From positions 1 through 45,000 of the forward strand of contig NZ_JAFCIY020000010.1 in the NCBI RefSeq assembly GCF_020194955.2: a stretch of DNA of 45,000 bases. Direction: 5' to 3'. The notes below the pieces were generated by a model. That model did not search any database, was not told where the DNA came from, and saw only the letters and a list, made by a program, of their open reading frames with translations. Source of the DNA: Desulfuromonas sp. CSMB_57. GTDB lineage: Bacteria > Desulfobacterota > Desulfuromonadia > Desulfuromonadales > Syntrophotaleaceae. The stretch's first letter is position 1. Every line of letters starts with the position of its first letter. Made by a program: the position numbers and the translations under genes. Positions 23,851 to 33,661 of the stretch are shown in pieces.

Positions 23851-26196
23851 ATGAAAATTCGTTCCATTCAGATGAAAATTTCCCTTATTGCCGGCTGTTG
23901 CCTGCTGGCGGCAGCCTGTATCCTGGTGGGGTACGGGCTGGTGGCCAGCAAGCGGACCCAGAGCCTGGTGGGCGAGCGGGTATCCGGCATGGTTTCCGAG
24001 GGCACCCTGGACAGCCTGAAAAACCTGGCCGGCATGCAGGCGGGGCGGATTCAAAGTCGGTTCGATGTGGCGCTGGACGCGGCCCGCACCATGGCCCACA
24101 CCTTCGCCCTGGCCAAACAGAGCGATGCCTACGGCCGCAGCGTCAACCTGGGCCGCGACCAAATCAACGCCATTCTCCTCAACGTGTTGAAGAACAACCC
24201 AGAATTCAACGGCACCTACTCCTGCTGGGAGCCCAACGCCCTGGATGGCCGGGATGCCGATTTTCGCACCGGTCGGGACGGCAACAACAACGAGACTGGC
24301 CGCTTTACTCCCTACTGGACCCGTGACGCCGCCGGCAACATCGCCGTGCAGGCGCTGGTGGAATACGACAGCAACGACAAGCACCCCAACGGGGTCGCCA
24401 AGGGAGGCTGGTATATCGGCCCGCGCGATACCCTCAAGGAGAGTGTCCTCGATCCCATCCCCTACATCGTCCAGGGCAAACAGGTGTGGCTCGCCACCCT
24501 GTCCGTGCCGGTGGTGGCCAACGGGCGGTTTTACGGGGTCGCCGGAGCCGATTACAACCTTGATTTCGTTCAGGAACTGAGCCAGGCCGTGGACGGCCAA
24601 CTGTTTGACGGCCAGGGCGAGGTGGCCATCGTCAGCAACATGGGCCTGATCGTCGCTCACAGCGAGCGGCCCGAGCTTATCGGCCAACCCTTCAGCGCCG
24701 CCGGCAATGCCAATTGGGACAAGACCCTGGCGGCCATTCAGGCGGGCGAGGCGGTGGCGGAAGTCAACGAGCAGACCGGCCGCGTGGAAGCTTTCGCCCC
24801 CATTGAGCTGGGCCGCACCGGCAAGCCCTGGGCGGTCATGATCGGGGTGGACAAAGGGGTGGTGCTGGCCCATGCCACGGCCCTGGATCAGGATCTGGGC
24901 CGGCGCGGCAGCGTCGGCGCCATGATGCAGGTCGGGGTTGGGCTGCTGGTTACTGCCGGCGCCATCGTGTTTCTCTGGTTTGCGGCCGGCGGCATCGCCC
25001 GTCCCATTCGTGCGGCGGCCAAACTGGCGGAAAACATCCAGGCCGGCGACTTTTCCCAGCGCATGACCCACAATAGCGCGGACGAAGTCGGCCAATTGGC
25101 CCGTTCCCTGGATGCCATGACCGTCAGCCTGGCGGACAAGGTGACCCTGGCGGAAAAGATTTCCCACGGCGAACTGGATGTTGAGGTGAAGCTGGCTTCC
25201 GATCGGGATCAATTGGGCAAGGCGTTGCAGAACATGGTCGCAAAACTGCGGGAACTGGTGACCCAGGTGCAGAGCGGCGCGGATCTCATCGCCGGGGGCG
25301 CCATGCAGGTGGCGGATGCCAGCCAGACCCTGTCCCAGGGCGCGACCGAATCGGCTGCCTCCCTGGAGGAGATCAGCGCCTCCATGACCGAGATGGCTTC
25401 GCAAACCCGCCTGAATGCCGAAAACGCCCAGCAGGCCAACAGCCTGTCGTCGGGGGCGAAGAATGCCGCCGAGCACGGCAACAAGCTGATGCAGGAACTG
25501 GTGCAGGCCATGACCGACATCGAGCAGTCGGGTCAGGATATCACCAAGATCATCAAGGTCATCGACGAAATCGCCTTCCAGACCAATCTGCTGGCCCTCA
25601 ATGCCGCCGTCGAGGCGGCCCGGGCCGGACAGCACGGCAAGGGTTTCGCGGTGGTAGCCGAGGAAGTGCGCAACCTCGCCGCCCGCAGCGCCGAAGCCGC
25701 CAAGGAAACCGCCCTGCTGATTGAAGGTTCGTCGGCGAAGACCCACAAGGGCAGCGAAATTGCCGAAAAGACCGCCGCCTCCCTCAAGGGCATCGTCGCT
25801 GGAGCCGCCAAGGTTTCGGGGCTGGTGGCGGAAATCGCCGCCGCCTCCAAGGAGCAGGCGTCCGGCCTGGATGAGGTCACCCAAGGCCTGGGCCAGATTG
25901 ACCAGGTCACCCAGAACAATACCGCCAGCGCCGAGGAGAGCGCCGCATCGGCCCAGGATCTCTCCGATCAGGCGGCGCGTCTGCAGCGGCTGGTCGCCCA
26001 GTTCAGAGTCGGCGGAACCAGTCGGGCCGCCCAGCCCGCCGCGGCGGCCAAACCACGGGCGGCGCGGCGGGAAACTGCGGCTCCCCCCGCCTTGGGTTGG
26101 GGCGGGACCGTGCCTGCCGCCAAGGCGGCGGCCGGACGTGAACCCGCCCCGAAAGACGTCATCGCCCTCGATGACAGCGAATTCGGTCGCTTCTAA
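23851..26196 (+). CDS. Methyl-accepting chemotaxis protein with dCache sensor domain
   Basis: The 781-residue product has a first membrane helix (about 10-31) and a large periplasmic dCache-like domain (about 45-345: [65 protein letters not shown]). A second membrane helix follows (about 360-378), then HAMP (about 380-435), and the signalling domain with the hairpin tip [20 protein letters not shown] near residue 573. The C-terminus ([10 protein letters not shown] to DSEFGRF) is a flexible Ala/Pro linker without a CheR-binding pentapeptide I can recognise. The ligand is unknown. AAGGAGG lies 6 bases before the ATG. No che genes are in the window. Confidence 0.95.
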   Translation: MKIRSIQMKISLIAGCCLLAAACILVGYGLVASKRTQSLVGERVSGMVSEGTLDSLKNLAGMQAGRIQSRFDVALDAARTMAHTFALAKQSDAYGRSVNLGRDQINAILLNVLKNNPEFNGTYSCWEPNALDGRDADFRTGRDGNNNETGRFTPYWTRDAAGNIAVQALVEYDSNDKHPNGVAKGGWYIGPRDTLKESVLDPIPYIVQGKQVWLATLSVPVVANGRFYGVAGADYNLDFVQELSQAVDGQLFDGQGEVAIVSNMGLIVAHSERPELIGQPFSAAGNANWDKTLAAIQAGEAVAEVNEQTGRVEAFAPIELGRTGKPWAVMIGVDKGVVLAHATALDQDLGRRGSVGAMMQVGVGLLVTAGAIVFLWFAAGGIARPIRAAAKLAENIQAGDFSQRMTHNSADEVGQLARSLDAMTVSLADKVTLAEKISHGELDVEVKLASDRDQLGKALQNMVAKLRELVTQVQSGADLIAGGAMQVADASQTLSQGATESAASLEEISASMTEMASQTRLNAENAQQANSLSSGAKNAAEHGNKLMQELVQAMTDIEQSGQDITKIIKVIDEIAFQTNLLALNAAVEAARAGQHGKGFAVVAEEVRNLAARSAEAAKETALLIEGSSAKTHKGSEIAEKTAASLKGIVAGAAKVSGLVAEIAAASKEQASGLDEVTQGLGQIDQVTQNNTASAEESAASAQDLSDQAARLQRLVAQFRVGGTSRAAQPAAAAKPRAARRETAAPPALGWGGTVPAAKAAAGREPAPKDVIALDDSEFGRF

Positions 26197-26212
26197 AGAA
26201 GTTGGCAACAGG

Positions 26213-26250
26213 AAAAAAAGTCCCGCGGCGCAGGCTGCGGGACTTTTTTT
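26213..26250. terminator. Bidirectional intrinsic terminator between the chemoreceptor gene and trmO
   Basis: GTCCCGC (26220-26226) / GCGGGAC (26237-26243) is flanked by A7 and T7. The trmO stop codon (26249-26251) overlaps the end of the T-run. Confidence 0.92.
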
Positions 26251-26980
26251 ATGGGAGCGGCAGAGGCGTTTGGTGTAAAAAAAGGACCTCCGTGATCGTA
26301 GCTTCGGCACCGGCAACCTGCCAACGGACCTCGAAGTCGAGCAGGCGGGTGCCGAACTGATCCCGTTGCAGGTTGCGCGGCAGGTAGGCCGGGCGCGGGT
26401 CAAGTCGGACGATTTCTCGAATCAGCTCCCGCAGTTCGGGGTAGCCCTGGTTTTCCCAGTGCCGACAGGCAAGCTCCACCGTTTCCGGAAAGCGCACCCG
26501 GAGTTGTTCGGCCGGCGCTTCCGGGGCAAATCCGGAACGGGCGTCGGGCCGGGCGTCGGCATAGGGCAGGTAGGGCTTGATGTCAAGCACCGGCGTCCCG
26601 TCCAGCAGATCGGTGCCGCCCAGGTGCAGAACGACCCCGCCGGCCCCACAGTCCATCCCTTCCAGGGCGACGGCCGACAATCCGAGGGGGTTGGGTCGAA
26701 ACGGGGAGCGGGTGGCGAATACCCCCAGGCGTTGGTTGCCGCCGAGACGCGGAGGCCGCACCGTCGGCCGCCAGGTCTGACCCAGGTGGTCGTGAAAGAC
26801 GAACAGCAACCAGAGATGGGAAAAGGCCTCCAGGCCTCGCACCGCCTCGGGTCGGTTATAGGGCGGCAGCAATTCCAGGGTGGCCCGGGCGGACGGCGAC
26901 AACCCGGGCTGTCGGGGGATGCCGAATTTGCTCTTGAAACAGGACTGGATGATGCCGATGGGATTCATGGTGAAGTTCAT
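26249..26980 (-). CDS. trmO: tRNA (t6A37) N6-methyltransferase TrmO
   Basis: TrmO (YaeB/TsaA) adds the methyl group of m6t6A37 in tRNA-Thr. The 243-residue product contains the family core SKFGIPRQPGL, YNRPEAVRGLEAFSHLWLLF, WRPTVRPPRLGGNQRLGVFA, TRSPFRPNPLGLS and DLLDGTPVLDIKPYLPYAD, with C-terminal DPRPAY, and aligns along its length with E. coli YaeB. The start is uncertain: ATG 26980 has AAGGGG almost touching it, while ATG 26968 has that site 13 bases away. It is a single gene convergent with the chemoreceptor. Confidence 0.93.
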   Translation of the reverse strand: MNFTMNPIGIIQSCFKSKFGIPRQPGLSPSARATLELLPPYNRPEAVRGLEAFSHLWLLFVFHDHLGQTWRPTVRPPRLGGNQRLGVFATRSPFRPNPLGLSAVALEGMDCGAGGVVLHLGGTDLLDGTPVLDIKPYLPYADARPDARSGFAPEAPAEQLRVRFPETVELACRHWENQGYPELRELIREIVRLDPRPAYLPRNLQRDQFGTRLLDFEVRWQVAGAEATITEVLFLHQTPLPLP

Positions 26981-27120
26981 GCCCCTTATTAACACGTTTG
27001 CGGGCCGACAATCCACTGCTTCTCATGCCGAATTAAAAAGCGCCGGGGTGGGCAGACGCTTATGGTAAACTGATGAGCAGAAGCGGGTGCCGTAGGCCCA
27101 TTGACAATCCGGAGCCATGG

Positions 27121-29607
27121 ATGGAACCAAAGCATATACCCAGGCACATGCAGCTGATCGAGCAGTTGCGACACATCGGCTTTCACGATCACCTCTGTCT
27201 GGTCCCCGGAGATCCATCCGAACAGATGGAGGTGTTTACCGCCTATCTCGCCTGGGCCGGGGATCGGCGTGAACACTGCCTGCCGCTATTGGTCGAATCC
27301 AGCCGTACGGTGCTCGATCGTCGGCTGGCGCGGCTCGGCTATCCGGTTATTGCCGAAGCCGGCGGAGACACGACGGTCCGGCCGGCTTTGCAGGCGGCCC
27401 GGGCCGGACGGTTGCTGGAGTATTGTCGAGATTTGGCGGGCCGCGTGGCGTCGAAGGGTGGCGTCGGGCTGCGGGTGCTTTGCGACATGGCCTGGCTGAG
27501 CCGGCAAGGGATGCGCATCGGCCAAATCGAAGATTTCGTTCGCCTGCTGGCCTGCTGCGGCGAGGGTGAGCCGGTATTGTTTCTCAACAGTTTCTGCCCC
27601 AGCATGGGGGCTGCGAGACTGGTCTGCGAGGCCATCGGCTGCCATCCCTTTGTGATCCAGTCGGGGGTGGTGTGCCGCAATTTCTATTATTCCATGCAGC
27701 GGCCCCCGGTGGCATCCCGACCGGTTGGTGTCGAAGACCCGGTGACGGCGGGGGAGGCTTCCCAATTTCGTCGGGGTCAGGTTCTGGATGCCATATTCCG
27801 AACCGCGCCCATCGGCCTTTGGATGCTCAACCGGGAACACCGAATGGTTTTCACCAACCGGAATTTTTGCGCCGCCACCGGAATCTCCGAGGAGGAATTC
27901 CTCTCCGCGGACCATTATTCCGAGGTGATGGCGCCGGAAACGGCATTGAAGTGTATGCTTTCCGACACCTACGCCTTTGGCGCCGAGGGGCATATCGCCG
28001 CCGAGGAGCGACTGCTCGGTGCCGATGGCCGGTTTCGTGACTATCAAATCGTCAAGACCAAGGTGCTCGATCCGGCCGGTGAGTTTGACGGCCTGCTGGG
28101 TTTGGCCATCGATATCACCGATCGCAAACGAGCTGAACGCCTGCTGAGCGAAAGCGAGTCCCGGTTTCGGGATATCGCTTTGAGCATCGCCGACATTATC
28201 TGGGAAACCGGGCCGGACTGGCGCCTGACCTACATATCGGAACAGGTGACCAGCGTGTTGGGATTCCAGCCGGAGGAAATGCTTGGGCAGCCCCTGTATG
28301 AATTTTTCGTCGCCGAGGAAGCCGGGCGCCTGCTGGCCCTGTGTCGGCAACTGACGGATGGCAAGAGGCCGTTTCGAAATGCCGAGCACTGGGCCCTGCA
28401 CAAGGCCGGGCAGCCCTGTTGCCTGCTGCTCAACGGGTTGCCCCGCCAGGATGAGCAGGGCGTGTTCGCCGGTTACCGCGGCGTGGCCCAGAATATCACC
28501 GATCGCAAATTCGGCGAGGCCGGGCTGAAGCGGGCCTTGGCCGATTCTCAGGATGCTCGGGACAAAATCGACAGCATCCTGCGTTCCATCGGGGACGGCC
28601 TCATCGCCATCGATGAGCGGGGTTGCATCACCATGATGAATCCCAAGGCGGCGGCCATCTTTTCTGTTGCTGCCGACGAATGGGTGGGGCAACCCCTCGA
28701 CCGACTCTGCGTATCGCAGGAGATCCGGGAAAAGTTGCGCGGGCTGGTGAACGGTATTGAAAGCGGTGTGGAAAAGGTCGAACTGGTGTGGCCCGGGCGG
28801 GAAACAGCCACGCCGCGTCATTATCAGGCGCGGATTTCGACCATGCGCAATCCCCGGGGGGAGGCAACCGGGGCCATCCTCATTTTTCAGGATGTGACCC
28901 GGGAGCGGGAGATGGATCGGGTCAAGAAGGAATTCATTTCCAATGCCGCCCACGAGTTGCGCACGCCGCTGACCTCCATCATGGGCTATCTGGAATTCTG
29001 TCTGCATCCGGAAGATTTCGGCGGTTTCAGTGAGGAACAACGACACGAGTTTTTGGCTGAAATCTACGACAAGGCGGAAGTTCTGGAACGGATCGTTTCC
29101 GATCTGCTGGATATCGCGCGCATCGATTCCGGTCGGCCCATTCCTCTGGAGATGGGAAGGGTGGATCTGCGTGAGGTCTGCACCAAGGTTGTGGAGCATT
29201 TTCAGTTGCAGTTTCCCCGCCATCGGTTCGAACTGGAATTTGCCGCCCAAGGCCGGCATGAGTTGCATGCGGACCGTGCCAAGCTGGAGCAGGTACTGGA
29301 GAATTTGCTCAGCAATGCCGTCAAATATTCGGAGGAAGACAGCCTGATTTGCATCAGCGGCCGGGCGGAAAGCGGAATTTACCGGCTGTCCGTGCGGGAT
29401 CAGGGCATCGGGATGACGCCGGAACAACGACAGCGCATGTTTGAAACCTTCTACCGCGCACCGGGGGCCTGCGACGGCGTGCGCGGGCTGGGTCTGGGCA
29501 TGAACATCGTCAAGCACATCATCGAGCGCCACGGCGGCGCCATCGAGGTGTTCAGCGAGACCGGGCAAGGCACCGAGATCCTTCTGCGCTTGCCATTCAC
29601 TGATTGA
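27121..29607 (+). CDS. Orphan MEDS-PAS-PAS-PAS sensor histidine kinase
   Basis: The 828-residue product has no membrane segment. Order: a MEDS (DcmR-type) sensory domain, residues about 20-200 (FHDHLCLVPGDPSEQMEVFT, HCLPLLVESSRTVLDRRL). Three PAS domains begin near 222 (DAIFRTAPIGLWMLNREHR), 344 (SRFRDIALSIADIIWETGPD) and 484 (DSILRSIGDGLIAIDERG). HisKA has phospho-acceptor His611 (SNAAHELRTPLTSIMG). HATPase_c has LENLLSNAVKY (about 727), DQGIGM (about 760) and GLGLGMNIVKHI. The start at 27121 has GGAG 6 bases upstream; an in-frame ATG at 27073 has none. No response regulator is nearby, so its partner is elsewhere. The signal is unknown. Confidence 0.9.
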   Translation: MEPKHIPRHMQLIEQLRHIGFHDHLCLVPGDPSEQMEVFTAYLAWAGDRREHCLPLLVESSRTVLDRRLARLGYPVIAEAGGDTTVRPALQAARAGRLLEYCRDLAGRVASKGGVGLRVLCDMAWLSRQGMRIGQIEDFVRLLACCGEGEPVLFLNSFCPSMGAARLVCEAIGCHPFVIQSGVVCRNFYYSMQRPPVASRPVGVEDPVTAGEASQFRRGQVLDAIFRTAPIGLWMLNREHRMVFTNRNFCAATGISEEEFLSADHYSEVMAPETALKCMLSDTYAFGAEGHIAAEERLLGADGRFRDYQIVKTKVLDPAGEFDGLLGLAIDITDRKRAERLLSESESRFRDIALSIADIIWETGPDWRLTYISEQVTSVLGFQPEEMLGQPLYEFFVAEEAGRLLALCRQLTDGKRPFRNAEHWALHKAGQPCCLLLNGLPRQDEQGVFAGYRGVAQNITDRKFGEAGLKRALADSQDARDKIDSILRSIGDGLIAIDERGCITMMNPKAAAIFSVAADEWVGQPLDRLCVSQEIREKLRGLVNGIESGVEKVELVWPGRETATPRHYQARISTMRNPRGEATGAILIFQDVTREREMDRVKKEFISNAAHELRTPLTSIMGYLEFCLHPEDFGGFSEEQRHEFLAEIYDKAEVLERIVSDLLDIARIDSGRPIPLEMGRVDLREVCTKVVEHFQLQFPRHRFELEFAAQGRHELHADRAKLEQVLENLLSNAVKYSEEDSLICISGRAESGIYRLSVRDQGIGMTPEQRQRMFETFYRAPGACDGVRGLGLGMNIVKHIIERHGGAIEVFSETGQGTEILLRLPFTD

Positions 29608-29648
29608 ACAGGTTCAGAATTTTCGTTTTTGATGCAGGAAGCTTTGCC

Positions 29649-30404
29649 ATGCCGCAGCCCTTTCTTCCCGGCCAGGATACCCGGCCCCTGTTCGATGCCA
29701 TCGCTCGCCGCTATGACCTGCTCAATCTGCTGCTGTCCGGTGGTCTGGATCGCTACTGGCGCGCCAAAGCGGTGGGCGAGTTGGAGTTGACGACTTCCTC
29801 CCGGGTTCTGGATGCCGCCACCGGCACCGGCGATGTAGCCCTGACCGTGGCCCGGGCCATGCCGGGCGTGACGGTGGTCGGCCTCGATCAATCGATGGCC
29901 ATGCTGCATCTTGCCTACACCAAGTTGCGGCGTCGGCCAGCTTGGCCGGCGATTCAACTGGTGCAGGGCGATTGCGAGGCGCTGCCCTTCGGCGAGGGGA
30001 TGTTCGATGCGGTGACCATCGCCTTCGGGATTCGTAATGTGCAACGGCGCGCCGCGGCGTTGGCCGAGTTTCGGCGGGTACTCAAGCCAGGAGGCCAACT
30101 GGTGGTTCTGGAACTCGGTCAGCCCCGCTCCGCCCTTATGGCAAGGATCTTCCGCTGCTACGGGGGCTGGTTGCTGCCGCGCATCGGCGGCCTGCTATCC
30201 TCGCGGGACGCCTACCGTTATCTTCCTGCTTCCATGCAGGCGTTTCCGGACCCGGTACTTTTTCTGGCCGAGTTGGCGGCGGGTGGTTTTGAAAAACTGG
30301 AGCACCAAGCCTTCATGGGTGGCATGGTGGGCCTGTTTCATGGCCGGCGAAACAGTTGTGCGATGAATGGGAGCGGTCAGGGCTCCCCTCGGGGCTCTTT
30401 CTGA
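29649..30404 (+). CDS. ubiE: Demethylmenaquinone methyltransferase (UbiE/MenG)
   Basis: This enzyme C-methylates demethylmenaquinone to menaquinone, the quinone expected for an anaerobe of this kind. The 251-residue product has FDAIARRYDLLNLLLSGGLD, the SAM motif VLDAATGTGDVAL, FDAVTIAFGIRNV, FRRVLKPGGQLVVLEL and YRYLPASMQAFPDP. AGGA lies 9 bases before the ATG at 29649. It follows the kinase gene by 41 bases and may be co-transcribed. Its C-terminal tail (NSCAMNGSGQGSPRGSF) is longer than usual and overlaps the end of the convergent AsmA-like gene by 28 bases. Confidence 0.93.
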   Translation: MPQPFLPGQDTRPLFDAIARRYDLLNLLLSGGLDRYWRAKAVGELELTTSSRVLDAATGTGDVALTVARAMPGVTVVGLDQSMAMLHLAYTKLRRRPAWPAIQLVQGDCEALPFGEGMFDAVTIAFGIRNVQRRAAALAEFRRVLKPGGQLVVLELGQPRSALMARIFRCYGGWLLPRIGGLLSSRDAYRYLPASMQAFPDPVLFLAELAAGGFEKLEHQAFMGGMVGLFHGRRNSCAMNGSGQGSPRGSF

Positions 30405-33400
30405 GGGGGCGGTGACGCGGTCTGGAACAGCTGGCCCACGTCACTGACCATCTTGCCCGGCAGGCCCAGAACCCGCCTGAATATGCCAAGCACCTTTTCC
30501 GATACCGAGGTGATGGGGATGGCGTCTACATCCGGGTCGGCGCTGTTGCCGGTGACCCGGAAATGAGCGGTGATCAGGGCTTTTTCCTTGCCTGCCAGGA
30601 TCCATCCCGCCACGGGGATGCGGGACACCACTTTATCCAGGGTGCCGAAGGGCTGCACGCCGAGCACCAGATCGAGCTCGTCCCGGGGCAGATCCACCGC
30701 CCCCACCAGGGAAAGATTCATGGCCGGACTCTTGACAAGCAGGTCTTCGGTGCGCAGTCGACCCTGCCGCAATTCGAAGCTCCCTCCGATTTCCTGAAAC
30801 GGCATGCCGTCGCGGGCCATGTCCGGCCATTGCAGAGCAAACAGCTGGGCGACATTCAGCAGCGAGAAAACCTTAGATAAAAAGGGAAACTGGCGCAGGA
30901 CGCCCGACCGGATCTGGAGGCGCAGTTGGCCGTTGCCCTGTTCAATGACGGATGCCGAGACCGGCCCGCTGAGATAGAAATCCGCCGTCAGGGCGCCCGT
31001 CGCCAGTCCCCTTCGTTGTAGCAGATCCCGCAGCAGAATTTCGGCGTCGACCTGTTGCAGATGCCCTGAAACACTGAGGCGGCTGGCCGCCGGTTGCGCC
31101 TCGTCGACCAGAATCTGGGCATGACCCCGGCCCGGTCCCAGACGAAACTCGAGGGGGTGGATGCTCAGCTGTTGGCCGGTATGGTGAACCGTGCCGGACA
31201 CTTTCTGAAAATTTAAAGGACCGAAGCGGGCCTCATCGACCGTGGCCCGGACCGTAACCCGCCCGGCCTGGTCGGTCTCTTCGCCATCGCTTTCCGGCTC
31301 GCCCTCCCACAGTTCCAGGACTTCCTCAATGACGGCCCGTTCCGCGCGAGCGGTCAAGTCCGTGACCGGCCTGGCGGTGAGTTGGGTGTGGCCGTCCACA
31401 CGGATCAGGCTGGAATTTTTCAGGCGCAGTCGGACGTCTTGGTAACTCAGGCGGTCCGCCTTGATCAGCACCGTGCCTTTGAGGTCGCGCAGCACCGCGG
31501 TTGTCGAGGGAAACAGCAAATCCCCGGCATTCATGGCCGGAGCCGCAACCTGCAGTCGGCTCTCCCGGCCCGGGCGAAAATCCAGCAGACCACCAAGGGT
31601 TATATTGGAGCGGCCGAGCTGCCCCTGCAGTTGTTGGAATTCCAGGCCCGTTTCGGACAGGCGCAGTTCGCCGTTGAGGTGGTGCAATGGGGCCCGCAGT
31701 CCCGGAATGGCGACCTGGACCTGCTGCAGACGAAGGTTTCCCTGCAGGGTGAGAGGGGGGCTTGCGGTGCGACTCAGTTGCGCTGTCAACCGCGCTTTGC
31801 CGGCCAGCGGGAAATCGGCCAGGGCAGGTACCAGAATTGGCAGGGATTTCAGGTTGCTGCCCGTCAGGTCGGCCTGCAGGCTCAGGGGACCCGGCAGGCG
31901 TTTGGTGATCCAGCCCTGGAGTTTCAGGTCCAGGTCCGGCAGTTGCAGCAGGCCGTTGCGCAGGGCTATCCGTTCGCCTTGCACGGCTACCTCGGCGCGC
32001 AGCGTGGCCGGGGTGCCGGGAAATTTGTCGAACCCGTTGCGCCATTGAATCCGGCAGGCCGCCAGATCCGCGTCGAGTTCGCCGGCCAGAGCATCCAGGG
32101 GGCCGTGCAGAGACAGGTTGATGGGGACAATTCCCTGAACGGCGCGGCGTATTTCGGCATGGTCGGTGAGGCGGGCCGCCAGTTTGCCGGACGGCGCCAG
32201 CCAGCTTGCCGCCAGGGCCAGGGTGGGGACGGCCTGGTCGAGGGCGGCCAGGCTTCCTTGGAACTGTAGAGGGGTGTCCAGCAGCCTGGCGCTGCCCTCC
32301 GTCAAGGCCAGTCGGCCTTCCTGCCAGCGCAGGATAGCCCGCAGTTGTTCCAGGCGGGTCGAACCTGTCAGCTGCAGGCTGCCGTCGCGGAACTCCAGCG
32401 AGCTTTCCAGATGTTCATGCAGGGTGTCAGGTTGCAGCCGGGCAAGTGGGCCGTCAAGGCTCGCCTGCAGCTGCAGTTTTCCGGCCTGCAGGTCGTTGCG
32501 CAGCCGGGCCAAAAGCGGCCAGGTTTTCGGCTCCGGCAGCCACCTGCGCAGTTGCGCCCAATCCAGCCAGTCGCTTTGCAGATGGACGGCCACCCGGGGC
32601 TCCGGTTGCTGGTGCTGATGCGACAGGTGGCCGCTCCATTTCTGGTTGTCGAGGGATATGGACAGATCCTGCCACTGGTCGAGGCTTGGAGTGGAAATCC
32701 AGCGGGTGCTGAGGGACAACATACTCAAAGCGGCCGGATCCCGGGGTCGATCCGGCCAGGCCATCCGCAGGTCTTCGCCCTTTATCTGCAGGTTCAGGTG
32801 CAGGCCGGTGGCCGGAGACCCTTCGCCGGATATATGCCAGGTCGCGCGGCCCGTCAGGTTGGGGAGGTGTTTTGCCGGCGACCATAAACGACCCGGTTCA
32901 AAGGCGTCGAGGTGCAAGGTGAAGCGGCCTTCGGTCCGGCGCCAGTGCCGCGGGTCCTCGGCCAGTTGGAAGCGGCCGTCCAGGGCCAGGGGGATGCGTT
33001 GTCCGGAGCGCTGCAGGGTTGCCCTGACGCGGAGTTTGGTGGGAGAAGATTCAAACAGGTTGCGGGCCTGCAACTCCACACCGGACAGGGAAAAATCCAT
33101 GGATTCGCCATGTTCGTCGACCAGTTCCACCAATCCGTCGCTGATGGACAGGTGTCTCACCCGGACGCTGCGAACCAGTTTGTCCAACAGTTCTCCAAAA
33201 TCGGGTGCGGAACCGTTCTTCGGCGGCCAGGGTTGGCGAAAACGGGGCTGGTCGAGAATCAGTCTTCGACAGGACAGTCGGCCGAAAAGCAGGGGCAGCA
33301 GCTTGGGTTGCAGATAGAGTTGGCGCAGTTGCAATTGCGGGCGGATCGATGGTGCGGTACCGATTTCCAGCTCGCTGCATTGGAGCACCGGGCCCCGGTG

Positions 33401-33577
33401 CCAAGCCAGGCGGAGGTCCCCGATGCGTACCGTGGTTTGCCAGGCGCTGCTCAGCTGATATTCGAGTGCCGCGCGGTAGCGGGCCGTATCCAGGCCGGCG
33501 AGCACCAGGGCCGAACCGGCGACAGCGGCAAGCAGCAGGGTGCCGCAGGCAATCAATAGCAGACGTCGGGTGGCCAT
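30377..33577 (-). CDS. AsmA/YhdP-like large envelope protein
   Basis: The 1066-residue product has one N-terminal membrane anchor (LLLIACGTLLLAAVAGSALV, about 5-25). A very long, repetitive beta-rich region follows (LQLRQLYLQPKLLPLLFGRL, LRVRATLQRSGQRIPLALDG) typical of the AsmA/TamB/YhdP superfamily of bridge-like proteins. The C-terminal part has the AsmA C-domain pattern VFSLLNVAQLFALQWPD, IGGSFELRQGRLRTEDLLV and VGAVDLPRDELDLVLGV. In E. coli such proteins carry phospholipids between inner and outer membranes; the same role here is inferred. GAGGAA lies 4 bases before the ATG, right after a terminator-like hairpin. It lies downstream of rluA on the same strand. Confidence 0.88.
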   Translation of the reverse strand: MATRRLLLIACGTLLLAAVAGSALVLAGLDTARYRAALEYQLSSAWQTTVRIGDLRLAWHRGPVLQCSELEIGTAPSIRPQLQLRQLYLQPKLLPLLFGRLSCRRLILDQPRFRQPWPPKNGSAPDFGELLDKLVRSVRVRHLSISDGLVELVDEHGESMDFSLSGVELQARNLFESSPTKLRVRATLQRSGQRIPLALDGRFQLAEDPRHWRRTEGRFTLHLDAFEPGRLWSPAKHLPNLTGRATWHISGEGSPATGLHLNLQIKGEDLRMAWPDRPRDPAALSMLSLSTRWISTPSLDQWQDLSISLDNQKWSGHLSHQHQQPEPRVAVHLQSDWLDWAQLRRWLPEPKTWPLLARLRNDLQAGKLQLQASLDGPLARLQPDTLHEHLESSLEFRDGSLQLTGSTRLEQLRAILRWQEGRLALTEGSARLLDTPLQFQGSLAALDQAVPTLALAASWLAPSGKLAARLTDHAEIRRAVQGIVPINLSLHGPLDALAGELDADLAACRIQWRNGFDKFPGTPATLRAEVAVQGERIALRNGLLQLPDLDLKLQGWITKRLPGPLSLQADLTGSNLKSLPILVPALADFPLAGKARLTAQLSRTASPPLTLQGNLRLQQVQVAIPGLRAPLHHLNGELRLSETGLEFQQLQGQLGRSNITLGGLLDFRPGRESRLQVAAPAMNAGDLLFPSTTAVLRDLKGTVLIKADRLSYQDVRLRLKNSSLIRVDGHTQLTARPVTDLTARAERAVIEEVLELWEGEPESDGEETDQAGRVTVRATVDEARFGPLNFQKVSGTVHHTGQQLSIHPLEFRLGPGRGHAQILVDEAQPAASRLSVSGHLQQVDAEILLRDLLQRRGLATGALTADFYLSGPVSASVIEQGNGQLRLQIRSGVLRQFPFLSKVFSLLNVAQLFALQWPDMARDGMPFQEIGGSFELRQGRLRTEDLLVKSPAMNLSLVGAVDLPRDELDLVLGVQPFGTLDKVVSRIPVAGWILAGKEKALITAHFRVTGNSADPDVDAIPITSVSEKVLGIFRRVLGLPGKMVSDVGQLFQTASPPPQKEPRGEP

Positions 33578-33588
33578 GCCGTTCCTCG

Positions 33589-33608
33589 AAAAAAACCGGT
33601 TGACCGGT
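33589..33608 (-). terminator. Terminator-like hairpin between rluA and the AsmA-like gene
   Basis: On the minus strand ACCGG, 4-base loop, CCGGT is followed by T7. It lies 54 bases after the rluA stop and only a few bases before the ribosome site of the next gene. The stem is short (5 bp), so termination may be partial. Confidence 0.5.
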
Positions 33609-33661
33609 CGGTTGGAAGAGCTTTTTTAAAGAATGCGTCCATGGGCTGGGCAGGCGGCGGC

